Assembly (NCBI RefSeq): GCF_014694455.1
Contig: NZ_JAAUWT010000006.1
Location: 221,849-285,848, forward strand
Direction: 5' to 3'
Origin: Vibrio sp. S9_S30
GTDB taxonomy: Bacteria > Pseudomonadota > Gammaproteobacteria > Enterobacterales > Vibrionaceae
DNA: 64,000 nt
In this document: positions 8,686 to 21,706 of the stretch, piece by piece
How positions within the stretch are numbered: the stretch's first letter is position 1
Layout of the letters: each line of letters begins with the position of its first letter
The notes under the pieces: model-generated
Told to the model about the DNA's origin: nothing
Seen by the model: the letters and a program-made list of their open reading frames with translations, nothing else
Database searches by the model: none
Translations under genes and position numbers: made by a program

Positions 8686-10392
8686 TTACTGATTGCTTGA
8701 ATAGTACAAACGCTCTAAGAATGTGTCAATGTGCTCTCTTTGTGTTGCAGGGTTCATGAACACCGCCTTTTCGCCTGGGATGTAAGAGTAAATCCCGCGT
8801 CCTACATAATTAGAACGTGAAATGAATTCGACCCAGTTGGTGTATAACCCCGCTTTTCCACGGTGATTAAAAATATGACGATGAAACTCGCTATTGCGTT
8901 CCATGCGCGCTCTGATTATTTCGTCTTCAGTACTGTGGCGCTCGATGGCAAACTCTTCATTGGCATCTTTAACGATATTTCGGTCGTACAATCTGAAGGT
9001 TACGCTTGGACCTTGGTTTTCTGGCACAACAACCTTACACGCAGGGTCCTGCATCAGCTGATGACGCATGTAGTTTGCGTTTTGTAAGCTATGCGCTATT
9101 AGGGTTTGGTATCCCTCTAAGCCCATGTATTTCAGTGCCGAATACGCACCGAACAAGCCCGTTGCGCCACGAGAACATTCAATAGTGGATTGCAGGTGCG
9201 TGTCTTCTTGAAGGTCATTTTCAAAGTAAGAAAAGTTCCTTGGATCGTTCTTGAGTGCGTCCATGTCCTTCTTGTTTTTTATCATCACCAGGCTAGATGT
9301 ATAAGGGACGTAACCCCATTTTTGGAAATCGACGGTAAACGAATCTGCGTATTTCAATTCACGCATTCGTGCAGCTACACTTTCTATGCCAGCAAGGGTT
9401 GCTTCGTTAATGCCAATAGGATTCCCTGCAAAATCGTAATCGATGAAGAACATCATCGACCAACCCACCGCAGCGTCTACGTGGATATGTGGTTTGACTG
9501 CGATGTCGTATTCTGCGCATAGGCGTTCACGCAAGTCATAAACGGGTTTAACCTGATCGATGGCAAAAGTGTCGGTTGTGCCCATCGTGAGCATGATGGC
9601 AGGAACCACGGTGTTCACGTCGAAGCACGCACGCATGCTGCGCTCTAGATCCGCCAAATCAATTTCATGGCTTTCCGTAACTTTGATGCGAATGGTTTTG
9701 TTGGTGATGTCCACACCCAACAAAGAAAGGTTGGTCATGTTGGAGTAGTGACCCCCCTGAGAATTCAGAATTCGGTAGTCGCGGCTTGAATCCAAACCTT
9801 TATAGATTGCCTCAGGTAATGATTTACGTAGACCCAATAAGTAACCATAAAGGTTACAGAATGTGCCTCCTTGAGTGAATAAACCCGTTGATTCATTTTG
9901 ATCATAGCCAACGACATTGGCGATTTGTCGAACCACGTTTTTTTCAAGCTGTTCTGCCATGCCTGCGTATTCACTGTAAACCAAGTTGGGGTTAGCCAAC
10001 GTGCCCATCATTGCCCCATAAATGGCAGGATCGGACGGCATGGTAATGACGTTTTCAACTGAGGAAGGGTTTTCCCAATCTTTTGATAATGCCGCCGAAA
10101 ATGCCAACACTTCATCTGGTGTGCCCGTCGGTCTCATGCGCTTTTTCGGCACATGATTTTGATTCAGTAGAGTATTGTGTAGCTCCGCGCTGTTGGAATA
10201 AGCACCCAATCGTTGATTGGGTTGAAGGTGTCTGGCCCGAAACTGATTCAGTGCAGCAAAACCAGGATCTTTATATATGGGCCACAAGTTTTCGTCGCGA
10301 GAGAAGAAATCACGAAATACTTCGTTATATAGCTTCGTAAACTCTGGAGTGGTGTGGTTTGCCTGAGCGTCTTTCAATAAAGAAATGTCCAT
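8686..10392 (-). CDS. PLP-dependent group II decarboxylase (glutamate/aspartate/diaminobutyrate type)
   Basis: 568 residues. The PLP-binding lysine is Lys358 in DFQKWGYVPY, and HVDAAVGWS upstream supplies the Asp that holds the pyridine nitrogen. TQGGTFCNLYG and the GGHYSN stretch fit the group II decarboxylase fold. The enzyme would remove CO2 from an acidic or basic amino acid in the cytoplasm. The substrate (glutamate, aspartate, 2,4-diaminobutyrate or other) cannot be decided by eye. It is longer than the Vibrio PanP-type aspartate decarboxylases I know of. The gene stands alone with its own terminator. Confidence 0.85.
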   Translation of the reverse strand: MDISLLKDAQANHTTPEFTKLYNEVFRDFFSRDENLWPIYKDPGFAALNQFRARHLQPNQRLGAYSNSAELHNTLLNQNHVPKKRMRPTGTPDEVLAFSAALSKDWENPSSVENVITMPSDPAIYGAMMGTLANPNLVYSEYAGMAEQLEKNVVRQIANVVGYDQNESTGLFTQGGTFCNLYGYLLGLRKSLPEAIYKGLDSSRDYRILNSQGGHYSNMTNLSLLGVDITNKTIRIKVTESHEIDLADLERSMRACFDVNTVVPAIMLTMGTTDTFAIDQVKPVYDLRERLCAEYDIAVKPHIHVDAAVGWSMMFFIDYDFAGNPIGINEATLAGIESVAARMRELKYADSFTVDFQKWGYVPYTSSLVMIKNKKDMDALKNDPRNFSYFENDLQEDTHLQSTIECSRGATGLFGAYSALKYMGLEGYQTLIAHSLQNANYMRHQLMQDPACKVVVPENQGPSVTFRLYDRNIVKDANEEFAIERHSTEDEIIRARMERNSEFHRHIFNHRGKAGLYTNWVEFISRSNYVGRGIYSYIPGEKAVFMNPATQREHIDTFLERLYYSSNQ

Positions 10393-10433
10393 AGCGTTTC
10401 TCTATCCTTATGGAAATATTCTGTTACATGGAG

Positions 10434-10459
10434 AAAGGACATCATTTCTGATGCCCTTT
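10434..10459 (-). terminator. Likely terminator near the chemoreceptor 3' end
   Basis: 11-bp inverted repeat, AAAGGACATCA / TGATGCCCTTT (one G-T pair), with loop TTTC, just after the chemoreceptor stop on the minus strand. Confidence 0.65.
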
Positions 10460-10463
10460 TTGT

Positions 10464-12368
10464 TTATTGAACTTTAAATTGTTTGACTAGATGCTCTAGG
10501 TGAGCATTGGACTTTGACAATGATTGCGTCACCGAGACGGTGTCTTGCCCACTAGAAACGAGAGACTCTACGATATCTCGAATGGCAAGCATATTGCGAG
10601 AAATTTCATCAGACACGGCGCTTTGTTCTTCTGTCGCCGTAGCAATTTGGCTACTGATGTCATCAATCTGGTTGACGGAGTTGGATACGATATCGAGGCT
10701 GCCGGACACTTCAGACGTTTTCTCTGCGGTGATTTGACAGCGCTCCTTTGTCGTCTCCATTGCATTGACGACTTTGTCGGTACCATCCAACAGGCGAGTC
10801 AGCATGTCAGAGATTTCGGTGGTACTGTTTTGTGTTCGGGCGGCAAGGGCGCGCACTTCATCTGCCACCACCGCAAAGCCCCTACCTTGTTCGCCCGCTC
10901 GCGCTGCTTCGATCGCGGCATTCAAGGCAAGAAGGTTCGTTTGCTCCGAAATGTCGCCAATAACCGAAAGCACGGCACTGATTTGGTTGGCATCGGTATT
11001 CATTACCTGAATGCGTTCCGCCATTTCTTCTACGTCGTCAACCAAAGAACGAACCGTCTGAACGGCATTGTTCACAACCGTTTTAGAATTATGCGCTTCA
11101 GAGGCAGTAGAAACGGTGATTTGAGATGACTGTTGCACGCTTTCCGCTACGGAACGGGCGCTTTCACTCATTTCAGTAATCGAGGTCACCACTTGTTCGG
11201 TTTCGGCGGAATGTGACAGCAACATCTGTTCATTTTGGTGGGCGGATGTCGTTAGCGTTCGGATGCCCTCGGAAATCTGAGCGCTAGACTGCGTGATCTC
11301 GCTGATCATATTCTGAAGGTTAGCGACGAATCTGTTGAAACCTTCAGAAATTTGCCCTAGATCGTCGTTTTGAACGACCGTGAGGCGCGCGGTTAAGTCA
11401 CCATTTCCATTTGAAAGGTCCAGTACTGCCGCTTTTAAGTGATCGAGCGGTCGGAACAGTTGGCTAATCACAAAAAAGATAATGACGGTTGAGACGGCCA
11501 GCAGTAGGCATCCTACCAATATCGATGATTTTACCGCTGCGTTTACTTCTGTTATTGCCGTCCCATGGTCCACAAAAACCATCAGTGTCCAGAAGTTGCT
11601 GTTATCAATCGCGACGCGTTGAAAATAGCCATCAAAATCGATGCCCATGTAAGGGAATTTAACTAAGCCATTTTGATCATTGCGGAAGCCATTTTCAATC
11701 ACTTGGAAAGCGGGGCTTACTTGAGAAGGCGTTTTACCAATATCGTTAGGGTCGTCGCTGGCAAAAAACTTATAGTTTCTATCAGACAGCGTCGCAGCGC
11801 CTCCTGCAAATCGCATAGAGCTGACTTGGCTAACAATGCCGCTCAAGTTCACATCACCAACCAAAACAGCGATTAATTCACCATTTTGATAAACGGGTGC
11901 TGAAATGCTCATAACCTGATTTTTAGTGACGATATCTTGATAAATATCACTGGTAATGGTTGTACGGCTTTTGGCGGTTTCCGTAAACCAAGGACGGGTT
12001 AGATAGCGATCGGTAACCTCTTTGATACCACCATCATCAGACATGTAGTTGCGACCGTCTGTGTAGGCAATCATGACTGCTGAGAGCAAAGAGGTTTTAG
12101 AAAGAAGAAGAACTCGGTCAATGTTTTCTTGGTCGCTTAAATCGCTACTAAAATGCAGAGCGCCTTGTCGGATGGTTCGAATTTTCGATTCCATATCGTT
12201 TTCAATTTCATTTACATAACTGTTCAGTTTTTGCTGAGTAGCTTCTTGAAGTCCGTTAACCATTTCATTTTTAAGATTAATAATACTGATGGTTGCCAAA
12301 ACTGATAGAGATACTGCTACCAGCAAGACAACACTCATGTTTATTCGCGCTTTAAAACCTAATTGCAT
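10464..12368 (-). CDS. Methyl-accepting chemotaxis protein with dCache-type sensor
   Basis: About 634 residues. One membrane helix near the N-terminus ([18 protein letters not shown]) and a second near residue 285 ([18 protein letters not shown]) enclose a periplasmic domain of about 250 residues. Its motifs ([39 protein letters not shown]) are typical of dCache ligand sensors for amino acids and other small molecules. HAMP follows, then the signalling hairpin with the invariant tip [19 protein letters not shown] chose the ATG at 12368 because GAGGG stands five bases upstream and it brings the first helix to the terminus. No chemosensory genes are nearby. The ligand is unknown. Confidence 0.92.
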   Translation of the reverse strand: MQLGFKARINMSVVLLVAVSLSVLATISIINLKNEMVNGLQEATQQKLNSYVNEIENDMESKIRTIRQGALHFSSDLSDQENIDRVLLLSKTSLLSAVMIAYTDGRNYMSDDGGIKEVTDRYLTRPWFTETAKSRTTITSDIYQDIVTKNQVMSISAPVYQNGELIAVLVGDVNLSGIVSQVSSMRFAGGAATLSDRNYKFFASDDPNDIGKTPSQVSPAFQVIENGFRNDQNGLVKFPYMGIDFDGYFQRVAIDNSNFWTLMVFVDHGTAITEVNAAVKSSILVGCLLLAVSTVIIFFVISQLFRPLDHLKAAVLDLSNGNGDLTARLTVVQNDDLGQISEGFNRFVANLQNMISEITQSSAQISEGIRTLTTSAHQNEQMLLSHSAETEQVVTSITEMSESARSVAESVQQSSQITVSTASEAHNSKTVVNNAVQTVRSLVDDVEEMAERIQVMNTDANQISAVLSVIGDISEQTNLLALNAAIEAARAGEQGRGFAVVADEVRALAARTQNSTTEISDMLTRLLDGTDKVVNAMETTKERCQITAEKTSEVSGSLDIVSNSVNQIDDISSQIATATEEQSAVSDEISRNMLAIRDIVESLVSSGQDTVSVTQSLSKSNAHLEHLVKQFKVQ

Positions 12369-12715
12369 AGCTACCCTCACACGTTGGTAAGTAAATTTAT
12401 TGTTAGTCGAAAGCAAAGCTATTCACGGAAATAAATTTCGACAAATCTAAGATCACTCAGTGTTATGCATTATTGAATTTCTAAATACCGAGCTGATATT
12501 TGGTGGATTATGGCATATTCATAAAACAAGCCATGAGTGTTTTCTAAGTCGAATTGCACACAAGTGTGACTATTATCTCAATAATTTTGAGCTTATTTCA
12601 CAAGACTTAAATGTGAGAAGGATCATAGCAAAAAAAAAAAGGAGTGAAAGGGTATTTGAAATATATTTTTACACTATTAAAAAGGGAAGGTTGGGAGAAA
12701 TTCCTCCCATATTGT
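12369..12715. other. Intergenic AT-rich region without supported gene
   Basis: About 350 bp upstream of the chemoreceptor and downstream of the sugar ATPase gene. A small open frame exists on the plus strand, but it lacks a ribosome site and has unusual composition. A weak hairpin GGGAG / CTCCC at about 12693-12708 might end the ATPase transcript. Confidence 0.4.
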
Positions 12716-13807
12716 CTAGAGACTTTTAACGTTTTGACCATTTTGGTAAAACAGGTGAATATTTTCAGCATGGCACCCAAGTGTTAGCGATTGATATTTG
12801 CTGACTTCTCTATCGCCCTGTGAATGCACCGTGAACCCATCCACTCCTAATGATTGCCCAAACAGATAAGTACTGTTTCCCAGTCTTTCTATTACTTCAC
12901 TATGGAATTGGAATTGGACATTATTTTCTTCGCCAATCAATAGGTGCTCAGGTCGAATACCAAGTGTGAGATGGTCCCCAGATTTTACGGACAGGTCATT
13001 TTTACAAGGTATTGTAATGATAGATTCATCAGGCGCTTTTAATGTTAGAAGTTGAGCTGAGTATGAAATTATTGTGGTGGAAATGAAATTCATTTTAGGT
13101 GAACCGATGAACCCAGCAACAAATTCGTTTATGGGATGGTGATACAGTTCCAGCGGGGTGCCTACCTGTTCAACCTTACCTGCGCGCAATACAACGATCT
13201 TATCAGCCAGTGTCATGGCTTCAACTTGATCATGCGTTACGTACACCATCGTGTTTTGTAACTCTTGGTGTAACTTAGCAATTTGAAGGCGCATTTCCAC
13301 TCGCAGTTCTGCGTCAAGGTTGGATAGAGGCTCGTCAAATAGGAACACTTTCGGGTTACGTACGATGGCTCGACCAATAGCCACTCTTTGCCTTTGTCCG
13401 CCCGACAACTCTTTGGGTTTACGTTTAAGTAATGGTTCCAGTTGCAGTGCTTTTGCCGCAATAGAGACTTGTTTTTTAACCGTTTCTTTAGAATGCCCCG
13501 TCATTTTCAATCCAAAGCCCATATTTTCTTCCACCGTCATATGGGGGTAGAGCGCGTACGATTGAAAAACCATGGCAACGCCACGTTCGGCGGGATCGAC
13601 GTCGTTAACAATTTCATTTTCTATTTCAATGGTGCCATCAGTGATCTCTTCGAGCCCAGCAATGAGCCTCAGCAATGTGGACTTACCGCAACCGGAAGGG
13701 CCGACAAAAACGACAAACTCACCGTTATTGATCTCTAAATCTACGCCGTGAATCGTTCTTATATCGCCATATTCTTTTATGACGTTCTGTAGAGTGATGT
13801 CTACCAT
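12716..13807 (-). CDS. Sugar ABC transporter ATP-binding protein (MalK/UgpC/MsmK type)
   Basis: 363 residues. Walker A GPSGCGKST (36-44), Q-loop, signature LSGGQRQRVAIGRA, Walker B VFLFDEPLSNLD and the H-loop THD are all intact. The C-terminal 120 residues form the MalK-like regulatory OB domain with LGIRPEHL. It energises carbohydrate uptake at the inner membrane. It is divergent from the permease genes across a 286-bp region that holds a GalR-type operator, so it is very probably the ATPase of the adjacent importer. Such ATPases often serve several sugar importers. Confidence 0.92.
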   Translation of the reverse strand: MVDITLQNVIKEYGDIRTIHGVDLEINNGEFVVFVGPSGCGKSTLLRLIAGLEEITDGTIEIENEIVNDVDPAERGVAMVFQSYALYPHMTVEENMGFGLKMTGHSKETVKKQVSIAAKALQLEPLLKRKPKELSGGQRQRVAIGRAIVRNPKVFLFDEPLSNLDAELRVEMRLQIAKLHQELQNTMVYVTHDQVEAMTLADKIVVLRAGKVEQVGTPLELYHHPINEFVAGFIGSPKMNFISTTIISYSAQLLTLKAPDESIITIPCKNDLSVKSGDHLTLGIRPEHLLIGEENNVQFQFHSEVIERLGNSTYLFGQSLGVDGFTVHSQGDREVSKYQSLTLGCHAENIHLFYQNGQNVKSL

Positions 13808-13894
13808 TTTGGACTCCCAAGTACCAGCAATTAGAAACGACTGAAATTTAAAATACGTGAATGTGCGCTTATTGTTATCGGTTTGTTAATAATA

Positions 13895-13910
13895 GTTGAT
13901 CGTGATCAAC
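13895..13910. promoter_or_regulatory. Palindrome in divergent promoter (unassigned operator)
   Basis: GTTGATCGTGATCAAC is a 7-bp inverted repeat around GT, 28 bp from the GalR-type operator. It could be a second regulator site. It does not match the CRP consensus well. Confidence 0.4.
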
Positions 13911-13937
13911 TAAAAAGGGCGCATTTTAATGAAATTT

Positions 13938-13953
13938 GTGGAAACGTTTACAC
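13938..13953. promoter_or_regulatory. GalR-type operator between ATPase and permease genes
   Basis: GTGGAAACGTTTACAC fits every fixed base of the E. coli GalR/GalS operator pattern GTGnAAnCGnTTnCAC as I remember it. It lies between the divergent ATPase and permease genes, so one bound repressor could control both. The galR gene is present at 37511-38518. Regulation is inferred. Confidence 0.75.
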
Positions 13954-14093
13954 TTTAGGTTTTATGCTGTGCAAAATTTCTACTATGATCTTATATTGAT
14001 AGTATAAACGGTTAATAGGCGACATTCTTACGCGAATCTTCGCAACGTTGGTGGACAGTGGATTGAGCAGAAAATGAAAGGGAATGCATTGAA

Positions 14094-15014
14094 ATGGAAC
14101 AATCTGTGAAAACGATATACCCCAGAAACAGAATGCCATCAGCGACTAGAAAAAGAAGCCCCCTTCGGCGCTATACGCCATGGTTTTTCTTATTACCCGC
14201 CATGGTTATTTTTCTGGTTTATGTGATTTACCCAATTATTGACAGCATTTGGCTGAGTTTTTTTGAGTGGGACGGTTTAAGCGAAAAAACGTGGGTTGGA
14301 TTAGGTAACTATATCGAGTTATTTGAATCTGACGCCTTTTATACTTCCTTAAAAAATAACTTTCTGTGGTTGATTTTTTTCATGATAGCGCCCCCAGCAG
14401 GGCTGGCGATTGCGCTATTCCTCAATCAACAGATTAAAGGTATTCGGATTGTAAAATCGTTATTCTTTTTTCCGTTTGTGATTTCTCAAGTGGTCGTTGG
14501 GTTGGTATTTGCGTGGTTTTACGATCCGACATTTGGTTTATTTAATATCGCCTTATCAAGTATTGGCATTGAGCCCATTGCCATTTTATCAGATGAAGAT
14601 TACGTCACGTACGGCATTATTGCGGCGGGTTTGTGGCCCCAAGTGTCGTATTGCATGATTCTATACCTCACAGGGCTGAATAATCTCGATCCGGAACAAA
14701 TTGAGGCCGCACGTTTGGATGGCGCAAAAAAATGGCGCATGCTTTGGTATGTCGTTCTTCCTCAATTAAGACCCGCCACCTTTATTGCCATTGTCGTTAC
14801 CGTTATTGGTGCACTTCGCTCCTTCGATTTAGTGGCTACCATGACCGCAGGTGGTCCTTGGGGCAGTTCATCGGTGCTGGCGTATCAAATGTATGAAGAA
14901 TCTATCTTTAATTATCGAATGGGATATGGGGCATCTGTATCGGTCGTTCTGTTCTTAATTATGGACGTTTATATCGCTTACTTTTTGTGGCGCATGTTGA
15001 GGAGTGAGAAATAA
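14094..15014 (+). CDS. Sugar ABC transporter permease (MalF family)
   Basis: 306 residues with about six membrane helices. The first follows a basic N-terminal tail (RKRSPLRRYTPWFFLLPAMV). The EAA loop that docks the ATPase is visible as EAARLDGAKKWRMLWYVVLPQLRP. It forms the inner-membrane channel with the next gene, whose ATG overlaps this stop (TAATG). The neighbouring lacZ and gal genes suggest that galactosides or galacto-oligosaccharides are carried. The start has only a weak ribosome site, and an ATG at residue 12 is possible. Confidence 0.9.
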   Translation: MEQSVKTIYPRNRMPSATRKRSPLRRYTPWFFLLPAMVIFLVYVIYPIIDSIWLSFFEWDGLSEKTWVGLGNYIELFESDAFYTSLKNNFLWLIFFMIAPPAGLAIALFLNQQIKGIRIVKSLFFFPFVISQVVVGLVFAWFYDPTFGLFNIALSSIGIEPIAILSDEDYVTYGIIAAGLWPQVSYCMILYLTGLNNLDPEQIEAARLDGAKKWRMLWYVVLPQLRPATFIAIVVTVIGALRSFDLVATMTAGGPWGSSSVLAYQMYEESIFNYRMGYGASVSVVLFLIMDVYIAYFLWRMLRSEK

Positions 15015-15865
15015 TGTACCCACAACCGATTCAAAAAGCTGGGCGCTTTACCAATATCAGCTATCGCGTAGCGTTGCCTATCTCAATTTTGATGTGGCTG
15101 CTTCCACTGATCGCCGTGATGATGACGTCTATTCGATCCATTGAAGACATAAACAAAGGCAATTATTGGGGGATTCCGAGCGAAATCCAATTTTTCGAAA
15201 ATTATTCTCAAGTATTCACTTCGACTCCGATGGGGCAGTACCTGCTTAATAGCCTAATGATTACCTTACCTGCGGTGGCTGGCGCTGTTGCCTTGTCTAC
15301 GTTGGGTGGGTATGCCCTCGCGAAATTCAATTTCAAAGCCAATATATGGATATTTGCGACGTTTATTGCAGGGAATTTTGTTCCGTTTCAAATCTTGATG
15401 ATTCCGGTACGCGACCTCACCATGGCCTTCGGTTTGTACGACACACGTTCGGCACTGATCTTGTTCCATATCGCGTTTCAGGCAGGGTTTTGCACCTTGT
15501 TCATGCGTAATTTTATTGTCGGCATTCCCGATGCATTGATTGAAGCGGCGCGAGTGGAAGGGGTAAGCGAATGGCGAATTTTCTGGCATATCGTACTGCC
15601 GCTTGTGAGACCGGCTCTGGCGGCACTATCGGTATTAGTCTTTACCTTTATTTGGAATGATTTCTTTTGGGCACTGGTGTTAGTGCAAAGCGACGAAGTT
15701 CGGCCGGTAACCGCTGGGTTGAGTGCGTTACGCGGGCAGTGGTTGGCTTCTTGGCAGTTTATTTCTGCTGGTGCCATTGTCGCGGCTATACCGCCAGTGG
15801 TGCTGTTTTTTACAATGCAACGCCACTTTATTGCTGGGCTGACGCTTGGGGCAACAAAAGGATAA
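15014..15865 (+). CDS. Sugar ABC transporter permease (MalG family)
   Basis: 283 residues, six predicted membrane helices, EAA loop EAARVEGVSEWRIFWHIVLPLVRP, and a typical end (GLTLGATKG). Partner permease of the upstream gene, with which it shares one base. The DLTMAFGLYDTRSALIL stretch is common in carbohydrate uptake family 1 permeases. Transport direction is inward, given the binding protein that follows. Confidence 0.92.
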   Translation: MYPQPIQKAGRFTNISYRVALPISILMWLLPLIAVMMTSIRSIEDINKGNYWGIPSEIQFFENYSQVFTSTPMGQYLLNSLMITLPAVAGAVALSTLGGYALAKFNFKANIWIFATFIAGNFVPFQILMIPVRDLTMAFGLYDTRSALILFHIAFQAGFCTLFMRNFIVGIPDALIEAARVEGVSEWRIFWHIVLPLVRPALAALSVLVFTFIWNDFFWALVLVQSDEVRPVTAGLSALRGQWLASWQFISAGAIVAAIPPVVLFFTMQRHFIAGLTLGATKG

Positions 15866-15973
15866 TTACATCGAAATTAAAGCATTAGCTTTTCAACGGA
15901 TTTGGCAAGAGTAAAACAAGAATACCCCTATTTTGGACCACAAAGAGCAAAACTCGACAACAAGGACCCTATT

Positions 15974-17200
15974 ATGAACTACGTGAAACACATTGCGACT
16001 TCAGTGATGCTGGCTGCCTCTATAGCCAGTACCGCAGTAGCAGGTACGCTAGTGATTAACTCAAATGCATCGGACGCTGCACCCAAAAAAGCGTGGGATG
16101 AAGTGGTATCACGCTTCCAAAAGGCGAACCCAGATATCGAGGTGAAATACAACCTCTATGACCACGAGTCGTACAAAACGACGATTCGCAATTGGTTGGT
16201 AACATCACCACCCGATGTGGTGTTCTGGTTTGCGGGCAACCGCATGAAAACATTTGTGGATCGTGGGTTGCTGGAAGATGTGAGTGATCTGTGGGCACAA
16301 AATGGCATGAACGACGATTTTTCTTCCGCCGCCCCAGCGATGTCGGTGAACGGGAAAAAATACGGTGTGCCTTACACCTATTACCAATGGGGCGTTTACT
16401 ACCGTAAAGATCTGTTTGAACAATTTGGGATTGCAGAGCCTAAAACATGGGAAGAGCTGAAATCCGCTGCGGCCAAACTGAAAGCGAATGATGTGGCACC
16501 GTTTGCTATTGGAACCAAATATTTGTGGACGGCTGCGGGTTGGTTTGACTACTTGAATCTTCGTACCAACGGCTTGGATTTCCATATCCAGTTAATGGAC
16601 GGGAAGGTGCCTTATACCGATGAGCGTGTGAAGAAAACCTTCGCGAAATGGGCGGAATTGGTTGAGCCAGGCTACTTCTTGGAAAACCACGCATCTTATT
16701 CTTGGCAGGAAGCGCAGCCTTTCCTATACAACGGTAAAGCCGCTATGTACTTGATTGGTAATTTCATTGTGCCAAACTTCCCACCAGAAATGGACGGAAA
16801 AATGGGCTTCTTCCAATTCCCTGTGATTGACGCATCTGTCGGGCTAGCCGAAGACGCCCCTATGGATACTATCCATATTCCGACTAAAGCAAAGAACAAA
16901 GAAGAAGCACGCAAATTCTTAGCGTTTGTCGCCACTCCTGAAATTCAATCCTTAATTAACGACAACCTTCTTCAAATCCCGACCAACAAAAACGCCAAAG
17001 TGAAAGACGACCCGTTCTTGAATAAAGGCGTTGCGATGCTTGGCAGTGTAGAAGGTACCGCACAGTTTTATGATCGAGATACCGATCCTGCAATGGCTAA
17101 AGAAGGCATGAAAGGGTTCCAAGAATTCATGGTTTACCCTAAACGCCTAGACAAGATCCTGGAGCGTCTTGAAAAAGCGCGTCAAAGAACGTTTAAGTAA
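15974..17200 (+). CDS. Periplasmic sugar-binding protein of the ABC importer
   Basis: About 408 residues. A Sec signal peptide (VMLAASIASTAVAG) precedes a carbohydrate-binding family 1 domain: LVINSNASDAAPKKAWDEVV, then PDVVFWFAGNRMKTF, PYTYYQWGVYYRKDLF and the hinge and C-lobe up to FLAFVATPEIQ. It captures the substrate and delivers it to the two upstream permeases. A longer reading from 15902 is open, but the ATG at 15974 has AAGGA eight bases upstream and gives a normal signal peptide. A gal/lac context suggests a galactoside ligand. Confidence 0.9.
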   Translation: MNYVKHIATSVMLAASIASTAVAGTLVINSNASDAAPKKAWDEVVSRFQKANPDIEVKYNLYDHESYKTTIRNWLVTSPPDVVFWFAGNRMKTFVDRGLLEDVSDLWAQNGMNDDFSSAAPAMSVNGKKYGVPYTYYQWGVYYRKDLFEQFGIAEPKTWEELKSAAAKLKANDVAPFAIGTKYLWTAAGWFDYLNLRTNGLDFHIQLMDGKVPYTDERVKKTFAKWAELVEPGYFLENHASYSWQEAQPFLYNGKAAMYLIGNFIVPNFPPEMDGKMGFFQFPVIDASVGLAEDAPMDTIHIPTKAKNKEEARKFLAFVATPEIQSLINDNLLQIPTNKNAKVKDDPFLNKGVAMLGSVEGTAQFYDRDTDPAMAKEGMKGFQEFMVYPKRLDKILERLEKARQRTFK

Positions 17201-17297
17201 ATCGGTTTGGTTTGTCGCAGTGTAGGGCTGCGGCATTCTCTTTTATTTCCGACTATTTCCGACGGCTCTGAGGAGCCTGAAGACGTTATGCTTTTTG
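17201..17297 (+). terminator. Possible weak hairpin after the binding-protein gene
   Basis: CGCAG / CTGCG (about 17216-17233) with a T-rich stretch after it could attenuate transcription between the importer and lacZ. The stem is short, so this is uncertain. Confidence 0.35.
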
Positions 17298-20543
<3,246 letters not shown>

Positions 20544-20597
20544 ATCACCAACCAAGCTTAGGTGCAGCCGAGACATGTTGAGATTGTTTGAATTAAA

Positions 20598-20613
20598 TTG
20601 TAAACGTATACAC
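20598..20613 (+). promoter_or_regulatory. GalR-type operator before galT
   Basis: TTGTAAACGTATACAC matches 10 of the 12 fixed bases of GTGnAAnCGnTTnCAC and lies 13 bp before the galT start. It may block an internal promoter or be a downstream operator for the cluster. Inferred. Confidence 0.6.
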
Positions 20614-20626
20614 AAGGAATTTAGCT

Positions 20627-21679
20627 ATGAATACCGGTCAATTTGACCCCAAGGAGCACCCCCACAGACGATACAACCCACTAACGGGTCAATGGGTGTT
20701 GGTTTCGCCGCATCGGGCAAAGCGCCCTTGGAGTGGGCAAAGTGATGAAATAGAAACAGGCAATGAGCAGCCTTATCAAAGTGATTGTTTTTTGTGCCCA
20801 ACGAATACTCGCGTATCAGGAGAAGTGAACCCAGATTACGAGGGATGTTTTGTGTTTCAAAACGATTTTGCCGCGCTCATGCCCGAGTCGCCATCGCCAG
20901 ACAAGTCGGTTGACCCGCTGTTTCAATGTGATGCGGCGAATGGGTTGAGCCGCGTGATCTGCTTTTCTCCGGATCACAGCAAAACCCTTCCAGAATTGAG
21001 TGTGAAGCAAATTACCGATGTGGTGAACACGTGGGACGCGCAAGTGACCGAGCTGGGTAAGGAGTACTTATGGGTACAAGCTTTCGAAAACAAAGGCGAA
21101 ATGATGGGGTGTTCACAGCCGCATCCTCATGGTCAGATTTGGGCAAACAGCTTTTTACCTAACGAAATTGCGCGTAAAGAAGGGCGACTGCGGGAATACC
21201 GTGACGCTCATGGCACCAATTTATTGCTGGATTACGCATTGAAAGAGCAAGCATTGCAAGAGCGAGTGGTGGTAGAAACGGAAAACTGGATAGCCGTTGT
21301 TCCGTATTGGGCTTCTTGGCCCTTCGAAACGTTATTGTTACCGACGTTTAAAGCGCAGCGTTTTTCCGAGTTAAATGAGGGGCAAAGAGAAGATCTTGCT
21401 AAAGCACTTAAAGCCTTAACAACTCGATACGACAACCTATTTCAATGCGCGTTTCCCTATTCGATGGGGTGGCATTTTGCGCCTTTCTTTAAAGATGAAC
21501 GCCCCATTGATCATTGGCAATTGCACGCCCACTTTTATCCGCCGTTACTGCGCAGTGCGAGCGTACGAAAATTCATGGTGGGTTATGAAATGCTCGCCGA
21601 GTATCAGCGAGATTTAACGCCAGAACAAGCGGCAGAGCGCTTATCGCTGTTGAGCGATGTGCATTACAAGGAAGCTTGA
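20627..21679 (+). CDS. galT: Galactose-1-phosphate uridylyltransferase
   Basis: 350 residues. The active-site HPH motif is intact as His166-Pro-His168 in [12 protein letters not shown] (E. coli 164-166), with the uridylylated His second. The N-terminus ([25 protein letters not shown]) and the Cys pair of the zinc site (CFLCP) are typical. It exchanges UMP between UDP-glucose and galactose-1-phosphate in the Leloir pathway. It is followed by galK after a short gap. AAGGA precedes the ATG. Confidence 0.97.
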   Translation: MNTGQFDPKEHPHRRYNPLTGQWVLVSPHRAKRPWSGQSDEIETGNEQPYQSDCFLCPTNTRVSGEVNPDYEGCFVFQNDFAALMPESPSPDKSVDPLFQCDAANGLSRVICFSPDHSKTLPELSVKQITDVVNTWDAQVTELGKEYLWVQAFENKGEMMGCSQPHPHGQIWANSFLPNEIARKEGRLREYRDAHGTNLLLDYALKEQALQERVVVETENWIAVVPYWASWPFETLLLPTFKAQRFSELNEGQREDLAKALKALTTRYDNLFQCAFPYSMGWHFAPFFKDERPIDHWQLHAHFYPPLLRSASVRKFMVGYEMLAEYQRDLTPEQAAERLSLLSDVHYKEA

Positions 21680-21706
21680 CAGTTGATAGAGAGTTGGAGA
21701 GAAAAC

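Noticed and set aside
8686..10392. Naming the decarboxylase panP or gadB
   Set aside because: Length and motifs fit the general group II family, but substrate-determining features cannot be read by eye.
10524..11129. 201-codon plus-strand open frame opposite the chemoreceptor
   Set aside because: Antisense to the conserved signalling domain; the codon pattern follows the real gene.
12460..12729. 89-codon plus-strand open frame before the sugar ATPase gene
   Set aside because: No ribosome site, odd AT-rich and Lys/Arg/Tyr-rich composition, and it overlaps the end of the ATPase gene and a hairpin.
13895..13910. CRP site in the sugar promoter
   Set aside because: The palindrome lacks the TGTGA-N6-TCACA pattern.
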